Shown: positions 8,593 through 15,718 of the stretch, piece by piece
Layout of the letters: each line of letters opens with the position of its first letter
Numbering within the stretch: position 1 is the stretch's first letter
Assembly: GCA_964486935.1 (NCBI GenBank)
Contig: CAZAPG010000073.1
Coordinates: forward strand, 1-25,053
DNA from: CAZAPG01 sp964486935
GTDB taxonomy: Bacteria > Chloroflexota > Anaerolineae > 4572-78 > J111
Direction: 5' to 3'
Length of the DNA stretch: 25,053 nt
Made by a program: the position numbers and the translations under genes
The notes under the pieces: model-generated
Told to the model about the DNA's origin: nothing
The model's database searches: none
What the model saw: only the letters and a program-made list of their open reading frames with translations

Positions 8593-9400
8593 TGCCGCTC
8601 CTCTCATTAGCCTCTTCCAGCATGTCGCGCAAATCTTGCGCCTTTTCCCGGAGTTGTTTGAAATAGTTAGTGCCGGTTATTTGGCTTACCTGGCGCGCCT
8701 GCCGAACTTTGTCTACCTCAATTTGAAGTTTATGCACTTGCTGTTGCAACCGGGCTTCTCTCTCGCGCGCCTCTTCCGCCTCGCGGTAAGCTTTGAGTAG
8801 CTGGTTAGTTCGCTCAATAACTTTTTGTTCCAGGGTGCGATTATACTCCTCTAATTGGGCGTAAAGGCGGATGTTTTCTCGCTGCTGGTTTTGGATGATG
8901 TTTAGATGGCGAAACGCTCTCAAGGCGGCCACTACTGTGGTGAACAGCTTTTGGTTGGTCAATTCGGTTTTGGCTTTGTAATCGTTAATATCGTAGTCAA
9001 CCACAACCTTGTCTTCCGGCGCGTGCCCCGGTTGCCCGGTACGCAATACAATTCGCACCAGGTGGTTATTCAGCTTGTCGCGAATATATTTAACGACGCG
9101 CAAACCGGCGTCGTCTGTTTCCATAACCACATCCAGCAAAATAAGCGCCGTATTGGGGTGCGCCCGAATAAGTTCTTGAGCCTGCCGGGCCGAGGTGGCC
9201 CTGATAAAGGTTAGCCCTTTGCCCTCGAAGGTGAAATTAGCCAGGGCCACCTGGGTAATACGATGGATTTCATCTTCATCGTCAACAAGCATAATTTTCC
9301 ACGGCGTATCTTCCGGCTCGCCGGAGGATGTTGTTTCCTCGGCAAAAGTCAATTCGTCAGTATCACCGGCTACAAGACGGTTTGGGGCATCATCGGCCAT
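8585..9400 (-). CDS. response regulator with C-terminal coiled coil
   Basis: A receiver domain protein without a known output domain. Counting from the ATG at 9400, residues about 33-165 are the receiver: acidic pocket VDDEDE (39-44), phospho-Asp in ILLDVVM (Asp90), the switch threonine in LRTGQPG, and a lysine in NDYKAK. The segment after the Asp, with VVVDYDINDYKAKTELT, resembles receivers found beside DUF3369 regions. Residues about 170-262 are charged and heptad-like, a probable coiled coil, ending in a TGTNYFKQLREKAQDLRD segment. An upstream GTG at 9418 is an alternative start with no better ribosome site. Position between HK2 and the ParA-like gene suggests HK2 phosphorylates it and that it acts through the ATPase. 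Confidence 0.9.
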   Translation of the reverse strand: MADDAPNRLVAGDTDELTFAEETTSSGEPEDTPWKIMLVDDEDEIHRITQVALANFTFEGKGLTFIRATSARQAQELIRAHPNTALILLDVVMETDDAGLRVVKYIRDKLNNHLVRIVLRTGQPGHAPEDKVVVDYDINDYKAKTELTNQKLFTTVVAALRAFRHLNIIQNQQRENIRLYAQLEEYNRTLEQKVIERTNQLLKAYREAEEAREREARLQQQVHKLQIEVDKVRQARQVSQITGTNYFKQLREKAQDLRDMLEEANERSGNV

Positions 9401-9528
9401 AAATTTATATCCAATCACGAGACAACCCGGTAAGTGAATGAGGCATGAACCAGGCGCTCCTAAAATTCAGTGGGGCCATAGATTTACGGATTACACGGAT
9501 AAAAAATTAATAAATTCATCAAATTCAT

Positions 9529-12210
9529 TTAATCCAGGGGTAACTGAATAACAAAGGTTGTGCCCTTTCCAACCTCACTCTCGCAGCGGATGGCGCCGTT
9601 CAGCTTTTGCGTAACCAGGTTATAAATAATATGCAACCCGAGGCCGCTGCCGCCCTGCCCCCGTTTGGTGGTAAAGAAGGGGTCAAAAATTTTACCCAGA
9701 TTTTCTTTGGGGATACCTCGTCCATCATCGCTGTATTGAAAAATCAGGCGCATTCCATTTTGTTTGAAGGTAAAAGTCAGTTGACCCGCTTCATCCGGCT
9801 CATAGGCATGCACCAGCGAGTTCATCACCAGGTTGGTGACAATTTGCGAGAAAACGCCGGGGTAGCTGTCAATAGAGAGGCTCTCATCGCCTTCAATTTC
9901 AATAGAATGGTTGGTGCGCTTGAGTTTGGGGCGCAGGCTGAGCAAAATTTCCTCTAAATAGTGTTTTACCGGAAATTCACGGCGCTCCTCGCTGGATTGG
10001 TCAACGGCCACCTGCTTAAAGCTTTGAATCAACTCGGCGGCGCGGTTGAGATTTTTCAACAACATCTGGCTGCTTTGTTCAGCCATATCGAGGTATTTTT
10101 CCAAATCAGAGCGCTTCATCTGGCCGCTCTGATATAGTTTGTGGATGGCAGTGGTTTTATCTTCTAGCAATGAGGCCGCAGTAACGCCCACCCCAACCGG
10201 AGTGTTGATTTCGTGGGCAATGCCGGCCACCAGCCCGCCCAGCGCCGCCATTTTTTCGGCCTCGACCAGTTGGCTTTGGGTGGTTTTGAGGTTTTCCAGG
10301 GCTTGCGATAGCTCGCGGTTGGCCTGCTGGGTTTTTTCAAACAGGCGGGCATTGTCCAGAGCAATAGAGGCCAGTTGGGCAAAACGGTTTAGCAACTCAA
10401 CCTCTTCTTTGCCAAATTTTTGCCGCGACTCGCGGCTGTAGGCAATGCCGATGACTCCCACCACCTCGGCGTCTGATTTGCCTGTGCCCGTACTTTGGGT
10501 AAGCGGCACGCCCACAATGGCGCGGATAAGTTCATAACCAAATTTAGTGGAACGGTCTGCCCACACATCATAATCATCAATAATCAGCGGCTGGCCGCTT
10601 TGCCAGACAGCGCCGGCCAACCCTTCGCCCGGCTTTAAACGCAAGCCGATAGATTCACTAAAGACTCCCACGCCTACTTTTCGTTCAATTTCTGAGCCGT
10701 CGGGCGTAACCAGGTAGATATAACCGTGCGCTGTACCGAGCAGTTGTCCGGCCCGCGTAATCAACGCCGAGAGCAATTCATTCAAATCAAGCCGGCTAAT
10801 TAAGCCCAGCGAAGTATCGTGCAGCGCGGCCAGATATTCGTTCTGCTGCTGGATGGCCGCTTGAGCGCGCTGCCGCTCCAGTTCGGCTCCGGCCCTGGCC
10901 GCAAATATCTGCAAAATTGAGGTGTTGCGCGAGTCACGCGGCATCGGTTTGTCATCCATCACCGCCAGATGACCCAGAATGTGACCGGCCGAGCCGGACA
11001 GAGGAATCCCCAGATAAGACTCTTGCCCTGCTTCTTTGGGAAATAATTGGGCCAGGTTTTCAGGATAATAGCAAATTGAGCCGTCAATAACCTCCCGGCA
11101 GGGAGTGCCATGCAGCTCATATTCAAAATTGTCGCTGAATTTGCTGTTTTCCAAAAAGGCCAGTGTTCGCACCCGGCTTGCCTGCTCATCGGCCACTTCG
11201 GTTACAAAGGCGCAGCGCACTTGCAAAACTTCGGCCAAATGACGAACCAGCGACCGGAAAAAGTCGCCGCCGGTTACTGAGGCCGTGCCCTCGGTAATGG
11301 CCCGCAGGGCTTCTTCGGCCTGCTTGCGCTCGGTGATATCAGAGATATAAATCCGAATGCGTTGATGCTGGGCCACCACATGAAAGACCCGCTGGTACCA
11401 GACTTCGCCCAGCTTAATCTCGTCGGTTAGCGAGTCGCCGCCAGATTCAACCAGAAAGTTGGCAATGGTGGTTAAATCATTAAATAGGGGATGACTCGCT
11501 CCGGTCTGGTCAATATCGGGGAATACATGCCGGGCGGCGGGGTTGAGATAATAAATGTGACAGGTTTCATCGACTTCAACAATTGGCCCCGGATTCAGTT
11601 CGGGAAAGGAGGCCAGGCGAGCCAACTCCTGGTTGGCTTGCTGTAATTGCCGGGTTTGCTGCCAGCGGTCAATAGCCAGGGCCAGGTGGGTGGCAAACGA
11701 GGTGGCTACCTTGATGTCGCCATCGGTGTAGCCATCAACTCTGGTGGCGCAAAAAGTAATGGCCCCCAATATTTTGCCATAGGCTTGCAGCGGCAGCGAT
11801 AAAACCGTCTTTAGCGATCCATCCGCCAGGGCCGGGTCTACCACAGCAGCCAGGTTGTTGATAGCAGCGGGCATATCTTTGATTAACCGCATCTGGCGGC
11901 GGAGCATCACCTCGCCGACCAGTCCCTCGGCCAGCGGGATGCCTTCTTTGGAAAGGCGGGCCACGTTACGGCGGGTTTCCAGCAGGGTTTGCAGGTGGTA
12001 GGTTTGGCCGTCATCATCAAGCAGGGCCAGGGTGCAGCGTTCAAAATCAATGACCCATTTGAGTTTGTTGATGGCCTGGGTCAGCAACCGGTCAAGGTCG
12101 GGGGTTTTGGCAATCAGCAACACCACCTCTGATAGCAGGGCAAAGCGGGCCACCTGCACCTGCCAGGCTTCCTGTTCGCCGGCCTGGTTCTGTTTATCGT
12201 TTGCGGCCAT
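9529..12210 (-). CDS. multi-GAF/PAS sensor histidine kinase (HK2)
   Basis: An 893-residue soluble kinase (counting from the ATG at 12210). Order: GAF (about 25-185), PAS-like domain (about 195-298, closing with DITERKQAEEAL), a second GAF-like domain (about 305-448), a third GAF (about 468-625), coiled coil, HisKA with AHEINTPVG (His666), then HATPase_c with DDGRGIP and GQGGSGLGL. GAF domains of this kind bind small molecules or chromophores; no bilin-type cysteine motif stands out. A TTG at 12228 would overlap the preceding gene's stop, but the ATG seven bases after that stop is more likely, using GAGG in the end of that gene. The catalytic core is a close paralogue of HK1. The gene is followed after 110-130 bp by its probable response regulator. 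Confidence 0.92.
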   Translation of the reverse strand: MAANDKQNQAGEQEAWQVQVARFALLSEVVLLIAKTPDLDRLLTQAINKLKWVIDFERCTLALLDDDGQTYHLQTLLETRRNVARLSKEGIPLAEGLVGEVMLRRQMRLIKDMPAAINNLAAVVDPALADGSLKTVLSLPLQAYGKILGAITFCATRVDGYTDGDIKVATSFATHLALAIDRWQQTRQLQQANQELARLASFPELNPGPIVEVDETCHIYYLNPAARHVFPDIDQTGASHPLFNDLTTIANFLVESGGDSLTDEIKLGEVWYQRVFHVVAQHQRIRIYISDITERKQAEEALRAITEGTASVTGGDFFRSLVRHLAEVLQVRCAFVTEVADEQASRVRTLAFLENSKFSDNFEYELHGTPCREVIDGSICYYPENLAQLFPKEAGQESYLGIPLSGSAGHILGHLAVMDDKPMPRDSRNTSILQIFAARAGAELERQRAQAAIQQQNEYLAALHDTSLGLISRLDLNELLSALITRAGQLLGTAHGYIYLVTPDGSEIERKVGVGVFSESIGLRLKPGEGLAGAVWQSGQPLIIDDYDVWADRSTKFGYELIRAIVGVPLTQSTGTGKSDAEVVGVIGIAYSRESRQKFGKEEVELLNRFAQLASIALDNARLFEKTQQANRELSQALENLKTTQSQLVEAEKMAALGGLVAGIAHEINTPVGVGVTAASLLEDKTTAIHKLYQSGQMKRSDLEKYLDMAEQSSQMLLKNLNRAAELIQSFKQVAVDQSSEERREFPVKHYLEEILLSLRPKLKRTNHSIEIEGDESLSIDSYPGVFSQIVTNLVMNSLVHAYEPDEAGQLTFTFKQNGMRLIFQYSDDGRGIPKENLGKIFDPFFTTKRGQGGSGLGLHIIYNLVTQKLNGAIRCESEVGKGTTFVIQLPLD

Positions 12211-12217
12211 GGTTGGC

Positions 12218-12787
12218 TTAATCCTCAATTATTTGCTGGCGTTCCGGGTCATCCAGCTTGGCTGCGTCGGCAAAGGTGTCGCCGGCCATTGCGATGGAGG
12301 CCCAGAAGATAATTTCTACCAATTCTTGCTCGCTGATGCCGTAGTCTCGCACTCTATTGTAATCGGCCTCGGTTAGCGTGAGTGGCTCCAGCGCGCATTT
12401 GACGGCGAAGCGGATAATCTCTTGAGTCCGCCGGGGCGTTACTGAGTCCAGGTCGTTAACCAGCGCCTCCAGCATCATTTCATCAATGCCTACCGAGCGA
12501 CACGCAGATTTGAAACCGGCGCTGCAACAAGCGCATTTTTTGGTGGTTGAGATGGTGTAATGGATCATGAATAGTAAGGGCGGCGGCAGGATAGTCTGCT
12601 GCATAAAGGTTTCAACCATATTGAACACCAGCGCGAGGACCACCGGGGAATTGGCCCTGGCCATATCTGCCGGGCTGACAGTGGGAGTGCCCATAAAGCT
12701 GCGAATTTTGTTGTAGGTTTCTGCAACTTCACCTGTTGCGTTCTCCTCTTCTACCAGAGGGATTTTGCTGATAGGCAGGTATTTCAT
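12218..12787 (-). CDS. carboxymuconolactone decarboxylase/AhpD-like protein, copy A
   Basis: A 189-residue all-alpha protein of the CMD/AhpD-like superfamily, third of three tandem paralogues and nearest to HK2. The CxxC motif is KCACCSAGF, giving Cys85 and Cys88 plus an extra Cys87. It is followed by CRSVG and FAVKCAL, shared by all three copies. The proton-relay residues of classical AhpD are missing: the position four after the second Cys is Phe92 instead of His, and the place of the Glu twelve before the first Cys is also Phe. A thiol-redox role is possible but the peroxidase-partner role is not safe. AGGAG lies eight bases upstream of the ATG. It is seven bases from the HK2 start, so the two are likely co-translated. 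Confidence 0.88.
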   Translation of the reverse strand: MKYLPISKIPLVEEENATGEVAETYNKIRSFMGTPTVSPADMARANSPVVLALVFNMVETFMQQTILPPPLLFMIHYTISTTKKCACCSAGFKSACRSVGIDEMMLEALVNDLDSVTPRRTQEIIRFAVKCALEPLTLTEADYNRVRDYGISEQELVEIIFWASIAMAGDTFADAAKLDDPERQQIIED

Positions 12788-12810
12788 TAATTATTCTCCT
12801 CTGAAAATAG

Positions 12811-12883
12811 ACCCCCCGCTTGCGCGCAACCCTCCCCCTGTTAGGGGGAGGGAGTCGCGTTAGCGACGGGTGGGGGTGGGTTA
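12811..12883. repeat. GC-rich double-hairpin palindromic element (copy 1)
   Basis: Two perfect stems sit side by side: CCCTCCCCCT (12830-12839) with AGGGGGAGGG (12843-12852), and GTCGC (12854-12858) with GCGAC (12863-12867), flanked by CCCCCC and GGGGGTGGG runs. A similar element with the same two stems in opposite order lies at 23617-23686 inside hsdS. It looks like a dispersed palindromic repeat family. The rest of the 256-bp gap between copies A and B (12788-13043) shows no gene. Confidence 0.75.
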
Positions 12884-13043
12884 AATTTTCATTCTCGTTG
12901 CCGCCCCAATTGGTAGGGTGTCAAAACGCGCTTTAACATTCCGGGTTTTCATCAGCTGTGCCCTGTGGGTATTGTCATCATCCTATTGAGGCGGTTCGGC
13001 TTCTGTTTTTTTGAAAAATTGCGCGTTATGTACAATATTTTGC

Positions 13044-13613
13044 TCAAGCCTTGATATATTGTTGGGTGGTTGGATCGCCTAATTTCATCGAATCGGAAAC
13101 AGTATCATTATACATAACGATAGCGACCCAGCCGATAATCTCGACCAGCTCTTCATCGGTGACGCCCTGGTCGCGTACCTGGTCATAATCGGCCTCGGTT
13201 AGCTCCTGCGGAGCGATGGCGCATTTTACGGCAAATTTAATAATCTTTTGCACCCGCTTGGGATTAACCGTATCCAGGTCATTAATCAGCGCCTCCAGCA
13301 TCTCTTCATCAACGCCAACTGAACGGCAAGCGAATTTGAATCCGGCAGAGCAATATTGACAATTCCGGGCCGAGGAGATGGTGTAATGTATCATAAAAAG
13401 CAAAGAGGGGGGTAATGTAGCCCGCTCTAAAAAATTGCTAGAAAGCGACCAACCGCTGGCCAGGGTGGCTGGAGAAAGGGCCATAACCTGAAAGACCGGG
13501 CCGACGTTGGGGGTCCCCATTTGGCGGCGGACGGCATCAAAGATTTCCCCGGTTTCTCCGGCGGCTTCTTGTTCATCTACAAGCATTAATTTGCTGATAG
13601 GTACGTAATTCAT
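13044..13613 (-). CDS. carboxymuconolactone decarboxylase/AhpD-like protein, copy B
   Basis: The middle member of the tandem triplet, 189 residues, aligning with copies A and C over the full length. The motif is NCQYCSAGFKFACRSVG with Cys85 and Cys88; Phe92 stands where AhpD has its catalytic His. The N terminus (MNYVPISKLMLVDE) and the block LPPSLLFMIHYTISS before the cysteines are nearly shared by the siblings. The most divergent part is residues 30-65, which may decide ligand or partner. AAAGGAC precedes the ATG by about eight bases. It would be read from the same promoter as copy C, but each gap (108 and 256 bp) holds a palindrome that could tune expression. Confidence 0.88.
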   Translation of the reverse strand: MNYVPISKLMLVDEQEAAGETGEIFDAVRRQMGTPNVGPVFQVMALSPATLASGWSLSSNFLERATLPPSLLFMIHYTISSARNCQYCSAGFKFACRSVGVDEEMLEALINDLDTVNPKRVQKIIKFAVKCAIAPQELTEADYDQVRDQGVTDEELVEIIGWVAIVMYNDTVSDSMKLGDPTTQQYIKA

Positions 13614-13672
13614 TGGCTTGTCCTTTCTTCTCTATAAATAGGCGGTTGGCTACGATAACAGGACGCTTGCGG

Positions 13673-13706
13673 CCACGTTCCACGTTACCTGGCGCGTGGT
13701 ACGTGG
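13673..13706. repeat. imperfect inverted repeat between CMD copies B and C
   Basis: CCACGTTCCACG (13673-13684) pairs with CGTGGTACGTGG (13695-13706), 11 of 12 positions, around a 10-base loop. It lies just beyond the stop codon of copy C. No T-run follows on the minus strand, so it is not a canonical terminator; it could be a processing or stability hairpin, or a dispersed repeat. Confidence 0.5.
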
Positions 13707-13721
13707 TGCGCGATTTTCATT

Positions 13722-14291
13722 TTACGCTTCTACTATCTGCTGCTTTTCCGGGTCGGTTAGCTTCAGCGTATCAGACATGGTGTCGTTGTACATGGCAATG
13801 GCCGCCCAGCCAATAATCTCAACCAGCTCTTCATCGGTGACGCCCTGGTCACGCACCCGGTCGTAGTCGGCCTCAAGTAGCTGCTGTGGCTCTAACGCGC
13901 ACTTTACGGCAAATTTGATAATTTCCTGCGCTCGTTTGGGGTTGACCGCATCCAGGTCGTTGACCAGCGCGTCCAGCATCTCTTCGTCAACCCCCACCGA
14001 GCGGCAGGCGTGTTTGAAACTGGCGCTACAAAATTGGCAATTTCTGGAAACAGAGATGGCATAATGAATCATAAATAACAAGGGCTGTGGCAGGGTAGCC
14101 CGTTGTATAAAATCAAACATTAAGCGTGTGCCGCTAATTAAAGTGGCCGGGGAACTGGCTGCCGCCCGGTCAGCTACGCCAACCGAAGGTACGCTCATCA
14201 TCATGCGGATTTCATCAAAGATTTCGGCGACTTCACCGGTGGCTTCATTTTCCTCCATCACCGGCAGTTTGCTAATAGGTAGATACTTCAT
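13722..14291 (-). CDS. carboxymuconolactone decarboxylase/AhpD-like protein, copy C
   Basis: First gene of the triplet and of the probable operon. 189 residues, with NCQFCSASFKHACRSVG (Cys85, Cys88). A histidine does occur, at position 94, six residues after the second cysteine instead of the four seen in AhpD, where Phe92 sits. The C-terminal half, with EADYDRVRDQGVTDEELVEIIGWA, is almost the same as in copy B and similar in A, so B and C look like the more recent pair. AGGAGG is placed seven bases before the ATG, the best ribosome site of the three. The family includes gamma-carboxymuconolactone decarboxylase and AhpD, but nothing nearby belongs to aromatic degradation or alkyl hydroperoxide reduction. 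Confidence 0.88.
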   Translation of the reverse strand: MKYLPISKLPVMEENEATGEVAEIFDEIRMMMSVPSVGVADRAAASSPATLISGTRLMFDFIQRATLPQPLLFMIHYAISVSRNCQFCSASFKHACRSVGVDEEMLDALVNDLDAVNPKRAQEIIKFAVKCALEPQQLLEADYDRVRDQGVTDEELVEIIGWAAIAMYNDTMSDTLKLTDPEKQQIVEA

Positions 14292-14551
14292 AATTTTGCC
14301 TCCTGGTAAGTTTTTGATTTAACAAATAAACTAAATATCTGAGTTGTTGATGCATTTCAGTAACGCAGTTTGCTCAGTTTGATGGCAAAATATGGTTGGG
14401 GTGCGGTTGCTATACCGGCCCCATATGAAAACGGCGGCTGATGATTATTGGCGAAGAAACTGATTGATGATGGATATAGGCGAGCGTGTAGATGGGTTGC
14501 CCCTCATTGTATCACAAAATTTAATCTAAAGACACCCTACTATAGCCCCAA
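14292..14551. other. intergenic region upstream of the CMD operon
   Basis: This 326-bp gap (to 14617) holds the minus-strand leader of copy C and, at its right end, the folD terminator. An AT-rich patch at 14318-14345 could hold a minus-strand promoter, but no convincing -35/-10 pair with correct spacing was found. No small coding region is supported. Confidence 0.4.
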
Positions 14552-14582
14552 AATTAAAAAACCCCGCGGCAGTTGCGGGGTT
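14552..14582 (-). terminator. intrinsic terminator of folD
   Basis: AACCCCGC (14560-14567) and GCGGGGTT (14575-14582) form a perfect 8-bp stem with a 7-base loop. Read on the minus strand the stem is followed by TTTTTAAT, as expected 35 bp past the folD stop. The plus-strand side also has a T-run (14584-14591), so it may work in both directions. Confidence 0.85.
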
Positions 14583-14617
14583 ACTTTTTTTGACATACCG
14601 GTTAAGGGGTTTGCAAT

Positions 14618-15502
14618 TTAGGCCATGCCTACCGCGCGTTTGGCGCTATCGGTGGTGTTGCGCAGCAGCATGGCAATGGTCATTGGGCCAACGCCGCCGG
14701 GAACGGGCGTAATAGCCCCGGCCACTTCTCTGGCCTCATTAAAAGCCACGTCGCCCACTAACTTGTAGCCCTTGTCGCTGGTCGGGTCATCGACCGCGTT
14801 AACGCCCACGTCGATAACGACTGCGCCGGGCTTGAGCCAATCGCCGCGCACCATCTCGGCCCGGCCTACGGCAGCAATCAGAATATCGGCTTCGCGCACC
14901 ACGCCGGGCAAATCTTTGGTGCGAGAGTGGCAAATAGTCAACGTGGCGTTGCGGTGCAACAGCAGCATTGCCACCGGCAGGCCAACAATATTGCTGCGGC
15001 CCAGCACCACCGCCCGTTTACCCTCAATTGACACGCTCGTGCGGTCCAGCAATTCAATACAGCCTTTGGGCGTGCAAGGTACAAACAATGGGTCGCGCCG
15101 CTTCATCGAGAGGCGGCCAATATTCAGCGGGTGAAAGCCGTCCACATCTTTTTCCAGGCTAATGGCCCCTAAAATTTCTTCGTCATCAATGTGGTCGGGC
15201 AAAGGGAGCTGAACCAGAATACCGTGCACGTCGGGGTTGGCGTTGAGGTCTTTGACGATTTTAAGCAGCTCTGGCTGGCTGATGTCTTCGGGTAAATCGT
15301 GTCCAAATGAGGTAATGCCCACCTCGGCGCAGGCTTTCTTTTTCATGCGCACGTAGGTTTGCGAATCCTTGCGGCTGCCCACCAGCACGGCAGCCAGGCC
15401 GGGCACTTTGCCATATTTTGACTGCATGGCCTCTACGTCGGCCTTGATTTCGCCGCGAATGGTGGCGGCAATTTCTTTTCCATCAATAATCTGCGCTGAC
15501 AT
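14618..15502 (-). CDS. folD: bifunctional methylenetetrahydrofolate dehydrogenase/cyclohydrolase
   Basis: FolD oxidises 5,10-methylene-THF to methenyl-THF with NAD(P)+ and hydrolyses it to 10-formyl-THF, supplying one-carbon units in the cytosol. At 294 residues it has the normal length. It shows the catalytic YVRMKKKACAEVGI segment (51-64, with the active-site Tyr and Lys), the VQLPLP block, DVDGFHPLNIG (119-129), the dinucleotide-binding GRSNIVGLPVA (168-178), and the C-terminal PGGVGPMT signature (268-275). AAGGAG stands seven bases before the ATG. It has its own intrinsic terminator and 214 bp of free sequence upstream, so it is probably a single-gene unit. Confidence 0.97.
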   Translation of the reverse strand: MSAQIIDGKEIAATIRGEIKADVEAMQSKYGKVPGLAAVLVGSRKDSQTYVRMKKKACAEVGITSFGHDLPEDISQPELLKIVKDLNANPDVHGILVQLPLPDHIDDEEILGAISLEKDVDGFHPLNIGRLSMKRRDPLFVPCTPKGCIELLDRTSVSIEGKRAVVLGRSNIVGLPVAMLLLHRNATLTICHSRTKDLPGVVREADILIAAVGRAEMVRGDWLKPGAVVIDVGVNAVDDPTSDKGYKLVGDVAFNEAREVAGAITPVPGGVGPMTIAMLLRNTTDSAKRAVGMA

Positions 15503-15685
15503 TTATGTCTCCTTGAAGTTTGATTGTAACGTAAGACCGGGGGGACACCTGTAGATAAATCCGGTCTGGTATGAATGAATTTGTGCAGGGCTAAAGCTAA
15601 ATATAGGGGGATGGTTGATAATAGGCAAGTGCCATTTGACCCCATTGTTTGCGACAAATGTCACAAATATCTAAGCCGGTTTTTC

Positions 15686-15718
15686 AGCCGATAGCGCCCG
15701 TTGTTGAGGCTATTGGCT
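15686..15718. repeat. inverted repeat at the end of ettA
   Basis: AGCCGATAGCG (15686-15696) pairs with GGCTATTGGCT (15708-15718) at 9 of 11 positions and reaches into the ettA stop codon. On the minus strand the following bases are GAAAAACC, not a T-run, so it is only a possible 3'-end hairpin. The rest of 15503-15716 shows nothing further. Confidence 0.4.

Noticed and set aside
7837..9400. Plasmid or chromosome partition locus (parA with partner)
   Set aside because: No ParB, no parS-like repeats; the neighbour is a receiver protein, so a signalling role fits better.
9481..9528. Possible terminator or repeat in the gap between the regulator gene and HK2
   Set aside because: Only short AT-rich direct repeats (AAATTCAT) and a GGATTACACGGAT fragment; no stable stem with a T-run.
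12811..12883. Intrinsic terminator between CMD copies A and B
   Set aside because: Stems are strong but no T-run follows on the minus strand, and the element recurs inside hsdS, so a dispersed repeat is the better reading.
12218..14291. Aromatic-degradation (protocatechuate) gene group
   Set aside because: Only the fold matches carboxymuconolactone decarboxylase; no other pathway gene is present.
14418..14520. Small RNA or tRNA in the gap before the CMD operon
   Set aside because: No cloverleaf, no promoter-terminator pair enclosing it.
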